This document shows, in pieces, positions 26,005 to 34,928 of a stretch of 64,000 bases of DNA (its first letter is position 1; the number at the start of each line of letters is the position of its first letter). Origin of the DNA: Flavobacterium endophyticum (GTDB lineage Bacteria > Bacteroidota > Bacteroidia > Flavobacteriales > Flavobacteriaceae); assembly GCF_003634455.1 (NCBI RefSeq), contig NZ_RBLC01000004.1:62001-126000 (forward strand), given 5' to 3'. The position numbers and the translations under genes are program-made. The notes beneath the pieces were generated by a model that ran no database searches, was not told the DNA's origin, and was given only the letters and a program-made list of their open reading frames with translations.

Positions 26005-27468
26005 ATGAGATTGTCCGTCGAACGTAAACCTATAAAAGTATATCCTGACTCTGGACGTGTCATCGCCCGATATTTTTTCAATGGTGAAGAGCGCGCTGTA
26101 GAGCTGATTAAAAAGATATTACAGTTAGATAACGAAACGGTTTTTGGGCTCATATCGCCTTTATTACAAGACTTTTCAAAAAGACACAGAAATATTACCA
26201 AAAAATTGCTCAAGCATTGTGATAAGGTCAAAGCTTATATAGAAAAAGCCGGAGGAAATTATGAAAAGCTTGATGAATATACAAAACTACTGGTAGGATC
26301 CTATTTTACTCATGAGTATTCTATTGAATCAGCCGCTTTCTTTAATCCGTCTATCGTTCCAGATCCTGACCAGAGCAATCTCGAAGAAGGTCAGCTTCGG
26401 GTATTAATAAGCTTTAGGGCAGTGGGAGAGGGGCATGTTTCTTCTGTAGTATTTCGTCGCGCCATGATTGACAAATTCAGCAATATCTCTGTAATTCCAG
26501 CAGGTAATTATATTGATGAGGCCGAAAAAATCCATAATATGGTGTATAACAAAAAACTTTTCCTGAAAAAAGCACAAGAGGCCGATATTAATAATGATTT
26601 TTTGAAAGATGTAGACGAAAAGCTTGGAGAACGTTTTGATTATGAGAGCTTGAAAAAAGTCGTTATTGAAGCGAAAGAAAAAACAAAAGAAGAAAAGATA
26701 ATCACGCAGTATAATATGATTCTGGCATTGTCTGATAGCTATCGAAAAATCAGCTTTTCAAAAGATACAGACATCAGCGACAGGGTCATTTTCCCAATTT
26801 CTGACTTTGAAAGTAATGGAATTGAAGATGCTCGTTTTGTAAAATTTGAAAAAGAAAACGGAACAGTAATCTATTATTGCACCTATACTGCTTACGATGG
26901 GCATCATATAATGCCGAAATTGCTACAGACGTATGATTTTTATGATTTCAAGACCAGTCCGCTAAATGGATCGGGTGCAAAAAACAAAAATTTGGCGCTG
27001 TTTCCGAGGAAAATTAACGGCAAATATGCAATGCTTTCGCGCATTGACGGCTGGAATAATTATTTGATGTATTCTGACCATATTAATATCTGGGAAAATC
27101 CGATAAAAATACAAAGCCCTGAATATCCGTGGGAATTGGTACAAATAGGAAACTGCGGTTCTCCAATAGAAACCAAATACGGCTGGCTTATCATGACTCA
27201 TGCCGTTGGGCCGATGCGTCGTTACTGTATTGGTGCGTCATTATTAGATATCAACAATCCAGAAAAAGAAATCGGCCGATTAAAAGAGCCTCTGATTATG
27301 CCAAATCCTGATGAACGAGAAGGTTATGTACCTAATGTAGTCTATTCTTGTGGTTCTATTATACATAATAATGACCTGATAATTCCTTATGGCTTATCAG
27401 ACCATAGTTCCGGATTTGCCACCGTAAATTTAGACTTGTTACTCGAAAGGCTTGTTAGTGGAGGCTGA
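26005..27468 (+). CDS. GH130-family glycosidase / mannoside phosphorylase
   Basis: A 487-residue protein of glycoside hydrolase family 130, whose members phosphorolyse or hydrolyse beta-mannosides. The five-bladed propeller begins near residue 130 and carries SFRAVGEGHVSSVVFRR, GIEDARF (with the expected catalytic Asp), NLALFPRKINGKYAMLSRID and GYVPNVVYSCG. Typical GH130 proteins have 330-390 residues. Here an N-terminal helical extension of about 120 residues precedes the core. No signal peptide, so it acts in the cytoplasm. No mannan genes are nearby; a small membrane protein gene follows after 12 nt. Phosphorylase versus hydrolase is not resolved. Confidence 0.85.
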   Translation: MRLSVERKPIKVYPDSGRVIARYFFNGEERAVELIKKILQLDNETVFGLISPLLQDFSKRHRNITKKLLKHCDKVKAYIEKAGGNYEKLDEYTKLLVGSYFTHEYSIESAAFFNPSIVPDPDQSNLEEGQLRVLISFRAVGEGHVSSVVFRRAMIDKFSNISVIPAGNYIDEAEKIHNMVYNKKLFLKKAQEADINNDFLKDVDEKLGERFDYESLKKVVIEAKEKTKEEKIITQYNMILALSDSYRKISFSKDTDISDRVIFPISDFESNGIEDARFVKFEKENGTVIYYCTYTAYDGHHIMPKLLQTYDFYDFKTSPLNGSGAKNKNLALFPRKINGKYAMLSRIDGWNNYLMYSDHINIWENPIKIQSPEYPWELVQIGNCGSPIETKYGWLIMTHAVGPMRRYCIGASLLDINNPEKEIGRLKEPLIMPNPDEREGYVPNVVYSCGSIIHNNDLIIPYGLSDHSSGFATVNLDLLLERLVSGG

Positions 27469-27480
27469 TACATATTTCTT

Positions 27481-27786
27481 ATGAAAACAAAAAGTTTCTA
27501 TGTAAAATTGTTTTTATTGATTGTTCCCATTATCATCCTTGCTAGCGTTCCTTTTATTGAAGGAAATACTAATAGTATCGGCGGCGGCGGATATGATTTA
27601 ACAGATTTATTTTACGGCATATATATTTTAATTGCGATAATCGCCTGGATATTTTTTATGATTATTCATTCTTTAGTTTTTAGAAAAAAGTCTGACGTTG
27701 TTGCAGAAAATTCAAAACTAATAGTCACTGGTATTGTGGTATTTATCATAGCTTGCTTAATTCTTTTTAATACATGGATTAAATGA
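27481..27786 (+). CDS. Small membrane protein of unknown function
   Basis: A 101-residue protein with three hydrophobic segments (about 9-27, 42-66, 80-98) and a Gly-rich loop (NSIGGGGYD) after the first. No family recognised. It starts 12 nt after the GH130 stop and is probably co-transcribed with it. Confidence 0.65.
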   Translation: MKTKSFYVKLFLLIVPIIILASVPFIEGNTNSIGGGGYDLTDLFYGIYILIAIIAWIFFMIIHSLVFRKKSDVVAENSKLIVTGIVVFIIACLILFNTWIK

Positions 27787-27796
27787 TAATTTGGAT

Positions 27797-27970
27797 ATGG
27801 AAAATTATTTGATTGTTCGTACATCTAACAGCAAACGATGTTTGGTTTTTATCAATAAGATTACGCACATACTCGAAGATGAAAACGGCAAAGCGATTAT
27901 ATACTTTGGAACAGAGAAAGTATATTGTTCAGAAAGTTATAGCGAAATTATGCATAAAATCACGCTTTAA
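27797..27970 (+). CDS. 57-residue conserved-looking small protein
   Basis: ATG at 27797 to TAA at 27970, 57 codons, 10 nt after the preceding stop. The sequence starts MENYLIVRTSNSKRCLVFINK, and ends in a VYCSESYSEIMHKI helix-like tail. The strand-strand-turn-helix pattern (I..I...EDENGKAIIYFG...V...ESYSEIM) resembles small FlbD/SwrD-like proteins, though that is a pattern impression only. Codon use and even charge spread look like real coding sequence. Position and spacing suggest the same operon as GH130 and the small membrane protein. Confidence 0.55.
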   Translation: MENYLIVRTSNSKRCLVFINKITHILEDENGKAIIYFGTEKVYCSESYSEIMHKITL

Positions 27971-28083
27971 AAACCGTATATAATTTGAATTATAATTTAT
28001 ATTATGTAAAATAAGAAATTGCGTAAAATAGCCTACTACTTAGTTTCTAAATCAAGAATATATTCAGGCTAACTATAATCATC

Positions 28084-28091
28084 TATATTTG
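28084..28091 (+). promoter_or_regulatory. Candidate -7 promoter element for a 24-residue membrane protein
   Basis: TATATTTG matches TAnnTTTG exactly, 18 nt before the ATG at 28110. No other gene on this strand would use it. Confidence 0.45.
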
Positions 28092-28109
28092 CACTGCTAA
28101 AAACTTATT

Positions 28110-28184
28110 ATGGAATACTTATTTATACTCTTGGTCATATTTCTTTTATTCTATGTTCCAAAATATTTTAGGAAGCGCAAATAA
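28110..28184 (+). CDS. 24-residue single-span membrane mini-protein
   Basis: ATG at 28110 to TAA at 28182-28184 encodes MEYLFILLVIFLLFYVPKYF followed by RKRK. This is one hydrophobic helix of about 17 residues with a basic cytoplasmic end, a classic small membrane protein. An exact TAnnTTTG element 18 nt upstream supports independent transcription. The stop codon abuts the convergent cbpM stop. No homologue is known to me; chance ORFs of this size are common, so the call rests on composition and the promoter. Confidence 0.4.
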   Translation: MEYLFILLVIFLLFYVPKYFRKRK

Positions 28185-28472
28185 TTATTCATGCAGTCGC
28201 AATCTGTTTTTTAAATCTTGAATTTCGTCTTGAAGTTCTTGCTGTTTCTGTAGCAGATTTAAAATTACGTCAATTCCTTCTGGATTTATATGCAACTCAT
28301 AATACAATTGCCTGCAGCGATCTAAATCATGCAACTTTTCAGTATCTAAGAATTTCTCATTATTTCTATTCTCAAATTGAATGATTCCCATTTCATCAAG
28401 AATGTCAATAAATGTGGTCTCGATTTTATAATGGTTACAATAGTCTGATATGGTGATTCTTTCTATTTTCAT
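28185..28472 (-). CDS. CbpM-like chaperone modulator
   Basis: A 95-residue protein with a MerR-like N-terminal helix-turn-helix (ITISDYCNHYKIETTFIDILDEMGII) and a C-terminal coiled coil (LLQKQQELQDEIQDLKNRL). This is the CbpM/chaperone-modulator family, which in E. coli binds the J-domain of CbpA and inhibits it. The gene lies 10 nt behind the CbpA-like gene on the same strand, the expected pairing. Confidence 0.85.
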   Translation of the reverse strand: MKIERITISDYCNHYKIETTFIDILDEMGIIQFENRNNEKFLDTEKLHDLDRCRQLYYELHINPEGIDVILNLLQKQQELQDEIQDLKNRLRLHE

Positions 28473-28482
28473 TTTCTTCAGC

Positions 28483-29376
28483 TTAAAGTTTTGACAATTC
28501 GGTAAAGGCTTCTTTTTGTTTTTCCGACAGATTTGTAGGTATTTTTATGTCATACGATATAATCAAATCTCCAAAAGAACCTTCTTTCTTATAAACCGCT
28601 ATCCCTTTATTCTTTAATCGAACCTTGGTTCCGTTCTGCGTTTCAGGCGGTACCTTTAATTTTACTTTGCCATCCATCGTTTCTACTGTAATCTCGCCTC
28701 CCAAAATTGCTGTAAAAATATCTAAGCTGACTGCTTTATAAAGATCATTATTAAGCCGCTTGAATTCAGCATCTTCTTCGATCCGAAACGTAATATACAA
28801 ATCTCCAGCGGGACCATTGTTTGCTCCTGGTCCTCCATGCCCTTTCAATTTGATAACTTGGCCGTCGGCTATACCAGCAGGAACTGTGATCCTTAGATTT
28901 TTTCCGTTTACAGTAATGGTCTGTTTGTGCGTTTTGGTTATATCTCTCAGTTTTAAATGTAATTCTGCATTGTAATCCTGACCTTTAAATCCCATCTGTT
29001 GCCTGCTTCCACCTCGTTTCCCACCAAACATAGATTCGAAAAAATCAGAAAAATCAGCGCCTCCAAATGAGGCATCACCATAATCAGAGAACGAGCTTCC
29101 GCCATCTTGATATTGCGATTGCGACTGCCTTGCTTTTTCATATTCTTCAGCATGCTGCCAGTTTTCGCCATAAGCATCATATTTTTTTCTCTTTTCAGGA
29201 TCGCTTAAAACCTCGTTGGCTTCATTAATCTGCTGGAACTTTTTATTAGCATCTGCATCGTTTGGATTCAAATCAGGATGGTATTTTCGCGCTAATTTTC
29301 GATACGCTTTTTTGATTTCGTCAATGCTTGCCTTTTTATCAATTTCCAATACGCTGTAATAGTCTATAAATGCCAT
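28483..29376 (-). CDS. cbpA: CbpA-type DnaJ co-chaperone
   Basis: A 297-residue class II J-protein starting at the ATG 29376. The J-domain is at 4-68 with HPD at 33-35. A Gly/Ser-rich linker carries the FFESMFGG motif, and two C-terminal substrate domains follow ([20 protein letters not shown] and [17 protein letters not shown]). No zinc finger, so it belongs to the CbpA/DnaJB side. It activates DnaK and in E. coli also binds curved DNA. A TTG and a near-consensus TAAATTTA 20 nt apart lie upstream at about 29400-29427. CbpM follows after 10 nt. Confidence 0.92.
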   Translation of the reverse strand: MAFIDYYSVLEIDKKASIDEIKKAYRKLARKYHPDLNPNDADANKKFQQINEANEVLSDPEKRKKYDAYGENWQHAEEYEKARQSQSQYQDGGSSFSDYGDASFGGADFSDFFESMFGGKRGGSRQQMGFKGQDYNAELHLKLRDITKTHKQTITVNGKNLRITVPAGIADGQVIKLKGHGGPGANNGPAGDLYITFRIEEDAEFKRLNNDLYKAVSLDIFTAILGGEITVETMDGKVKLKVPPETQNGTKVRLKNKGIAVYKKEGSFGDLIISYDIKIPTNLSEKQKEAFTELSKL

Positions 29377-29440
29377 AGTTATCAATTATTATGCTTCATA
29401 AATTTAAGAAATAATAAGCACTATCACAACATCGTTACAT

Positions 29441-29471
29441 AAAAAAACACTGCCCTTTCGAACAGTGTTTC
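29441..29471 (-). terminator. Terminator of the DUF2911 gene
   Basis: On the minus strand AAACACTG and CAGTGTTT pair around a 10 nt loop and run straight into a T7 tract, 25 nt after the DUF2911 stop codon. Confidence 0.8.
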
Positions 29472-29495
29472 AAGCTAAATTAAGTATTGAAAAAT

Positions 29496-30002
29496 CTATT
29501 TTACTTTTACAGGAATGTCCCAGTTTTCCCAGCTTAGGGTGACATTGTCCTTGTTGATTTTATAAGTAAGTTTTTCTGTCAGCGAAGCAGATTTTTTAGG
29601 AGTCACTTTTACTCTCAACTGCTCTTGCTTCGCATCCATTTTATAAGCGCCCCATTGTTTCCATTCTTTATTGAAAATGATTGTCGCCGCGTCTTTTTCA
29701 GGAATTACGAAAAAAGCATATTTTCCTGCTGGCAATTTTTTTCCTTCTATAGTAATTTCCTTATCTGTTTCAAATGTAGTAGCTTCATTCGCTCCGGCAC
29801 GCCATACTTCGCCATATGGAACAAGTTCTCCCCAGATAGCTCTTCCTTTGACTGACGGGCTTCCGTAAGTAATCGTAATCGTAGCGCCGTTAATTTTTCC
29901 TGTCACTGTTTCAGCAGGACTCGCCTTTTTTTCTTGAGCATGTGCAAAAGCAGTCATGAATACTGCTACTAAAAATACTCCGATTTTTCTTTGTAATTTC
30001 AT
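29496..30002 (-). CDS. DUF2911 secreted protein
   Basis: A 168-residue protein with a Sec signal peptide ([22 protein letters not shown]). The body matches the DUF2911 pattern: [40 protein letters not shown], then [12 protein letters not shown] and the C-terminal VTLSWEN. Function unknown; these are periplasmic proteins widespread in Bacteroidota. The frame opens with two ATGs (30008 and 30002). The second gives the cleaner signal peptide. Single-gene transcript with its own terminator. Confidence 0.88.
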   Translation of the reverse strand: MKLQRKIGVFLVAVFMTAFAHAQEKKASPAETVTGKINGATITITYGSPSVKGRAIWGELVPYGEVWRAGANEATTFETDKEITIEGKKLPAGKYAFFVIPEKDAATIIFNKEWKQWGAYKMDAKQEQLRVKVTPKKSASLTEKLTYKINKDNVTLSWENWDIPVKVK

Positions 30003-30125
30003 GGTCATTTTGTGTTGATTGTTAATTTGTTATGATTTTTGGTAAGTAAAGATACTTAAAGTAGTGTTTGTCTAATTTTCTATTATAATTCTTTTAAGAA
30101 TTTTAACACAGAAAATAATATGTTT

Positions 30126-30158
30126 TTGGGCATAATAAAAACCTTCTCTCTATTTTTG
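30126..30158 (+). promoter_or_regulatory. Candidate promoter of the EamA transporter gene
   Basis: TTG at 30126-30128 and TATTTTTG at 30151-30158, 22 nt apart, match the Bacteroidota -33/-7 layout; the ATG is 20 nt further on. Confidence 0.55.
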
Positions 30159-30177
30159 CAAATAAAAAGGTAAGGAA

Positions 30178-31044
30178 ATGTTCTATATTGTCTTAAGCAT
30201 CATTTGTAGTGTTTCTGTCGGCGCCCTGCTTAAATTTTCAAAAAGATATTCTTTTGATATCGTACAGGTCATAGCCGTAAATTATCTTTTTGCGCTTTTC
30301 TTGTGTTATTTTACATTTAATCCAGATGTTTCAGCTATTGACAGTAGCTCCCCTTGGAAAATATACATTGGATTGGCTATTTTGCTGCCTTCTGTTTTTT
30401 TACTCCTGGCTGCTTCCATAAAGCATATCGGAATTGTCAAGACCGATATTGCACAGAGAATGTCATTATTCATACCCATCCTGGCAGCCTATTTTATCTT
30501 TAGAGAAGATTTTAGTAATCTGAAATTAATCGGTCTTGTCATCGGTTTTCCTGCCATATTTTTGACATTATCTAAAAAAAATAATGCAGATACTCAAGAA
30601 AATAAATGGATTTTTCCGGTATTAGTCTTGCTTGGTTTCGGAATTATTGACATCTTGTTCAAGCAAATTGCTTTGCAAAAAAACATTCCGTACACCACTT
30701 CCCTATTTGTAGTCTTTTGTGGTGCCTTGATTATAGCTTTATGCTGTTCGGTTTATTCCATTGCAATCAAAAAGAATAAAATACGCGTACAAAATTTAGT
30801 TATCGGTGCCTTTTTAGGAATACTAAACTTTGGCAATATTTTGTTTTATCTCAAGGCGCATAAGGAATTTGCTGAAAATCCTTCCACTGTTTTTGCAGCC
30901 ATGAATTTAGGAGTGATCGTTTTGGGAAGCTTAGTCGGAATCATAGCTTTTAAAGAAAAAGTCTCCCTGAAAAACTACATCGGCATCATCCTAGCTTTGG
31001 CGTCAATAGTCTTCATAACGCTGTCGCAATTACAGGCATCGTAA
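30178..31044 (+). CDS. EamA-like (DMT superfamily) transporter
   Basis: A 288-residue polytopic membrane protein with about ten hydrophobic helices in two similar halves. The second half ends with the typical NLGVIVLGSLVGIIAFKEKVSLKNYIGIILALASIVFI, the EamA closing motif. These are drug/metabolite transporters of the inner membrane with varied substrates, so the cargo is unknown. It has its own promoter-like element and precedes the CBS/DUF294 gene by 92 nt. Confidence 0.85.
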   Translation: MFYIVLSIICSVSVGALLKFSKRYSFDIVQVIAVNYLFALFLCYFTFNPDVSAIDSSSPWKIYIGLAILLPSVFLLLAASIKHIGIVKTDIAQRMSLFIPILAAYFIFREDFSNLKLIGLVIGFPAIFLTLSKKNNADTQENKWIFPVLVLLGFGIIDILFKQIALQKNIPYTTSLFVVFCGALIIALCCSVYSIAIKKNKIRVQNLVIGAFLGILNFGNILFYLKAHKEFAENPSTVFAAMNLGVIVLGSLVGIIAFKEKVSLKNYIGIILALASIVFITLSQLQAS

Positions 31045-31136
31045 TTTGCGAATAATTGAAGTATTTTTAAACTTCTTTTATTGGAAAGAATCGGAATAAA
31101 GTTTATTTTTACTTATCATCTAGCTAACAAGATTTT

Positions 31137-33053
31137 ATGAAAAACCCGATTGCGGAAAGGATTGTCGACTTTCTCAAGAATTATCCGCCTTTCAACAGCT
31201 TAAATTATCAAGAACTATTGCATATCGCTACAGAGGTACGCGTGCTTTATCTGGAAAAAAACAAGATTCTTTTTCAGATCGGCGATGTCTGCCATGATAG
31301 TTTTTATATTGTTGCCTCAGGCGCTATCGGACTTTCTGTCACTTCTGATGCGGAAGAAACTTTAATCGATAAATGTGACGAAGGTGATATTTTGGGCTTG
31401 CGTCCGTTTTTTGCAAAAAATAACTATCTCATGACGGCTAAAGCCCGTGAAGAAAGTATCGTTTATGCAATTCCGATTCATATTTTCCAGCCTTATGTGA
31501 CGGCAAATCCTGATGTGCTGAGCTTTTTGCTAGAAAGCTTCGCCTCAAATACGAGAAATCCTTACGACAAGGAACACCGTGGTAAATTGATTTCTGAAAA
31601 TATTATTTATAAGGAACAGCAGGCCGACATACAATATTTCCAATCCATTCATTATTCTAAAGAACCGATTACTGCTGCTCCAGAAGCAATTGTAAGAGAT
31701 ATTGCCCAAATGATGACTGATAAGATGATTGGCAGCGTCATTATCACAAGCGACGGTTTTCCAATAGGCATCGTAACGGACAAAGACTTGCGTTCTAAAA
31801 TTGCTACAGGACATTTTCAGATCACGACGACAGCTTCTAAAATCATGACTTCGCCTGTAATTACAGTTCCAGAAGACCTTTCTTTGGCAGAAGCACAGTT
31901 GTACATGCTCAAATATAATGTCGATTACCTATGCGTGACAGAAGATGGTTCGGATCGATCTTCGGTTCGAGGAATCATATCAGAAAATGATTTGGTCGTG
32001 GCCCAAGCGAACAACCCAGGCGTATTGATTAAAGAGGTCAAGCGTGCTCAATCCGCTAAAGATTTGAAGCGTATCCGTGAAAAATTATCAGAACTGATAC
32101 AGACTTCGATTACCAAAGACATTCCGCTTTCTCATATCATGAATATTTCCGGAGAGATTAACACGGCCATTACAAGACGCGCAATTGATCTTGCCATTTT
32201 GGAAATGGGCTCTCCTCCTGCCCGATTTGCGTGGCTGAGTATCGGAAGCCAAGGAAGAAAAGAACAGCTTTTATTGACAGACCAAGACAGCTTTCTAGTT
32301 TTTGAAGACGTTGCCCAAGATAAATACAGAGATGTAAAAGATTACTTTTTACGTCTGGCTAGAAGGACTACTTCTACTTTAGAAAAAGTAGGTTATTTCT
32401 TGAGTCCAGATGGTTCTGTAGCAAGCAATATGATGTGGTGTAAATCATTGACAGACTGGATAAAACAATATAACAATTGGATTAATACTCCAGGCGAAAA
32501 TAGCGAAGCGATAAATAGTATTTTCTTTGATTATGAAATAGCTTTCGGAGAAACTTCTATCGAAGAAGCCATTACAGAAATCATCTTTAAAAACGTAAAA
32601 GGAAACAAGCTTTTCTTTGACTATTTAGGAAATGATGCCTTGAAAAAACCGCCACCACTAGGATTCTTCCGTCAGTTTTTAGTTGAAGAAGGAGGCGAAA
32701 ATAAAGACACTTTTGATATCAAGACCAGGGCCTTAATGCCGCTGATTGATGCGGGCCGTCTGCTTATCTTGCAGCAGAATATAAAAGGAATTAATAACAC
32801 CTACATGCGCTTCAAGCAATTGGCAATTGCCGATCCTAGAAACTCAGAGCTGTTTCTTAATTGTGCCGAGGCCTTTCTGACACTTTCCGAGTTCAGGACA
32901 GTAGAAGGTTTGAAAAATGACAGTTCAGGACAGTTTATAAATCTGGAAGAGCTTTCAAAAACTGATAAGGTAAAGCTGAAGAATTGTTTTATCCCTATAA
33001 AAGAAGTTCAAGAATTGATAAAGAGCCGATTCAAGCTCACCTATTTCTCATAA
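31137..33053 (+). CDS. cNMP-binding / CBS / DUF294 nucleotidyltransferase-like protein
   Basis: A 638-residue soluble regulator. Residues about 15-130 form a cyclic-nucleotide-binding (CAP-ED) domain, about 170-295 a CBS pair (MIGSVIITSDGFPIGIVTDKDLR; TVPEDLSLAEAQ), and about 310-480 the DUF294 nucleotidyltransferase with GSQGRKEQLLLTDQDS, which keeps the GS and DxD metal motif. A helical DUF294 C-terminal domain ends it. It is followed 2 nt later by a DnaQ-like exonuclease. In proteobacteria this pair sits next to acetate uptake and acs genes; here acs lies about 8 kb downstream. It may be a GlnD-like protein-modifying enzyme, but the target is unknown. Confidence 0.88.
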   Translation: MKNPIAERIVDFLKNYPPFNSLNYQELLHIATEVRVLYLEKNKILFQIGDVCHDSFYIVASGAIGLSVTSDAEETLIDKCDEGDILGLRPFFAKNNYLMTAKAREESIVYAIPIHIFQPYVTANPDVLSFLLESFASNTRNPYDKEHRGKLISENIIYKEQQADIQYFQSIHYSKEPITAAPEAIVRDIAQMMTDKMIGSVIITSDGFPIGIVTDKDLRSKIATGHFQITTTASKIMTSPVITVPEDLSLAEAQLYMLKYNVDYLCVTEDGSDRSSVRGIISENDLVVAQANNPGVLIKEVKRAQSAKDLKRIREKLSELIQTSITKDIPLSHIMNISGEINTAITRRAIDLAILEMGSPPARFAWLSIGSQGRKEQLLLTDQDSFLVFEDVAQDKYRDVKDYFLRLARRTTSTLEKVGYFLSPDGSVASNMMWCKSLTDWIKQYNNWINTPGENSEAINSIFFDYEIAFGETSIEEAITEIIFKNVKGNKLFFDYLGNDALKKPPPLGFFRQFLVEEGGENKDTFDIKTRALMPLIDAGRLLILQQNIKGINNTYMRFKQLAIADPRNSELFLNCAEAFLTLSEFRTVEGLKNDSSGQFINLEELSKTDKVKLKNCFIPIKEVQELIKSRFKLTYFS

Positions 33054-33055
33054 TT

Positions 33056-33649
33056 ATGCTGGATTGGTTAAAAATAAATAAAGATTACCCACAATTCTGG
33101 AAAGACTATCTCGGAAAATTTGAGAATAAGTCCAGAAGATTTGTGGCTTTCAGTACAGAAACCACAGGCTTGGATGTAGAAAAAGACGTTATCCTTTCTA
33201 TCGGAGCTGTGGGAATTGAGAATAATTCTATAGTGGTCAAAGACAGTTTTGAGGCACTAATCTTTCAAGAAAAATTCAATCCCGAAGTAGCCATAAAAAA
33301 CGGAATCTTAAAAGGCAGTCCTGAAGAAAAACATTCAGAAGCAGAAGCCATTGAAGCCTTTGTCAATTATTTAGGTAATGCTGTTTTGGTCGGACATCGC
33401 ATTCATTTCGATATTGCGATAATCAACCAAGCTTTAGAAAAGCTGCATTGCGGAAAGCTTAAAAATGAAGCATTAGATGTAGAAGTCATGTTCCACAAAT
33501 GGAAGCAATTGCCAGACGACAAGCAGTTTAGCTTAGATGAATTGAGTGCGTCGTTTAAGATTTCTAAAAGCGACAGGCATACGGCTTCTGGCGATGCTTT
33601 TATTATTTCACTATTATTTCAGAGATTAAAACAACGCTTAGGGCTATAA
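33056..33649 (+). CDS. DnaQ-like 3'-5' exonuclease
   Basis: A 197-residue exonuclease starting at the ATG 2 nt after the previous stop; the frame upstream is an extension into the CBS gene. The exonuclease domain shows FVAFSTETTGLD in place of the usual DTETTG: the first Asp reads as Ser-Thr-Glu. Later elements are VGHRIHFDIAIINQAL and DRHTASGDAF with the HxAxxD catalytic motif. The Ser at the first metal-binding Asp position is worth noting. The enzyme is likely an accessory partner of the DUF294 protein rather than a polymerase proofreading subunit. Confidence 0.83.
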   Translation: MLDWLKINKDYPQFWKDYLGKFENKSRRFVAFSTETTGLDVEKDVILSIGAVGIENNSIVVKDSFEALIFQEKFNPEVAIKNGILKGSPEEKHSEAEAIEAFVNYLGNAVLVGHRIHFDIAIINQALEKLHCGKLKNEALDVEVMFHKWKQLPDDKQFSLDELSASFKISKSDRHTASGDAFIISLLFQRLKQRLGL

Positions 33650-33788
33650 TTTTTTTTAAATTTCTTCTATTTCATGAACTATATTTTGTGCCTTACTTTT
33701 GGCCAAATAGGTTATGTTTATAAGATTCAAATTGCTTCTTCCCTAATTTTAAAATTCGCAAATATTTTCCTCCTTCTGCTTTAATAAG

Positions 33789-33796
33789 TAACTTTG
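33789..33796 (+). promoter_or_regulatory. Candidate -7 element for the kinase/NtrC operon
   Basis: TAACTTTG matches TAnnTTTG exactly, 41 nt before the ATG at 33838. Confidence 0.4.
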
Positions 33797-33837
33797 GCTT
33801 TTTCACGAGCCTAAATTTCCTCTAAAAACCAGAACTT

Positions 33838-34926
33838 ATGCTTGAAATATCCACCGAAGAAAAACTCAAGGAACGCATCAAGGAGCTCAGCTGTCTTTAT
33901 GACATCTCAAAGATGATAAGCGGCAACGTGACTTGTTCTGAAGCAATTTTAAAAGAGATTTGCAGTATCGTAAAGGTAGCTTGGAGGTTCAACGAAGCCA
34001 GTATTGTTGAATTAAATCTCAATGATTTTTATTTCTGCACATCAGAATTGCCAAAAGATTCTAATTTTCAAGCGAGTCCGGTTTTTATATTTGAAAAAGA
34101 ATCGGGTTTTATAAAAGTGCATTATCCTTCAGAAAACACAACTTATTTTTTAGACGAAGAACAAAAGCTATTAGACAAAGTAGCGCTAGAAATAAGTGGT
34201 TTTGTTGAAAAAAATAGTATCAAAGAAAAAGAAAAACAACTTCAAAGAAGTGTCGAACGCATTGACCGTCTCTCTATTTTAGGAGAAATAACCGCAGGAA
34301 TTGCTCACGAATTAAATACGCCATTAGGAAATATTCTTGGCTTTGCAGAATTGATCAATGAGCAAAACATAGACCGCCAGGTTTCACAAGATGTTTCAAA
34401 AATCATCAATGCCGCGATTTATTCAAGAGAAATTGTCAAAAAGCTAATGTTCTTTGCCTGTGAAATGCCTCAAAATATGGAAGTCGTTTCGATAAAACCA
34501 ATCATTGTGGAAGCCTTGTCGCTGCTCGGTCCAAATTTCAGAAAGGCACATGTTTCCTATGAACTGATTTTTGACAATCCCGATTTAAAAGCACAGATTG
34601 ATAATATCCAGCTTACTCAAGTGCTGTTTAATATCTTAATCAATTCGATTTATGTAGCTCCAAAAAACAGCCTGATAACTGTAAAAGTAATTTCGGATCC
34701 TGAAAATTTCTTTATTGAAATTGCCGACCAAGGTAGTGGTATTCCTGAAGAAATAAAATCCAAGATATTTGAGCCATTCTTTACCACAAAACCAATCGGT
34801 GAAGGTTCAGGCCTCGGATTAAGTGTTGTCCACGGAATTATCAAAAGCCACAAGGGCGATATCATTGCCATAGACAACCAGCCCACAGGCACTATTTTTC
34901 AAATAAGATTACCTTTAAATTCATAA
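33838..34926 (+). CDS. Sensor histidine kinase (soluble, NtrB-like)
   Basis: A 362-residue kinase with no membrane segment. The N-terminal 120 residues look like a degenerate GAF-type sensor (KERIKELSCLYDISKMISGN opening). The HisKA domain has the phospho-acceptor His157 in GIAHELNTPLGN, and the HATPase domain shows LFNILINSI, ADQGSGIPEEI and GSGLGLSVVHGI. It is followed after 2 nt by its NtrC-family response regulator. A soluble kinase implies an internal signal such as metabolite or redox state. Confidence 0.9.
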   Translation: MLEISTEEKLKERIKELSCLYDISKMISGNVTCSEAILKEICSIVKVAWRFNEASIVELNLNDFYFCTSELPKDSNFQASPVFIFEKESGFIKVHYPSENTTYFLDEEQKLLDKVALEISGFVEKNSIKEKEKQLQRSVERIDRLSILGEITAGIAHELNTPLGNILGFAELINEQNIDRQVSQDVSKIINAAIYSREIVKKLMFFACEMPQNMEVVSIKPIIVEALSLLGPNFRKAHVSYELIFDNPDLKAQIDNIQLTQVLFNILINSIYVAPKNSLITVKVISDPENFFIEIADQGSGIPEEIKSKIFEPFFTTKPIGEGSGLGLSVVHGIIKSHKGDIIAIDNQPTGTIFQIRLPLNS

Positions 34927-34928
34927 AA

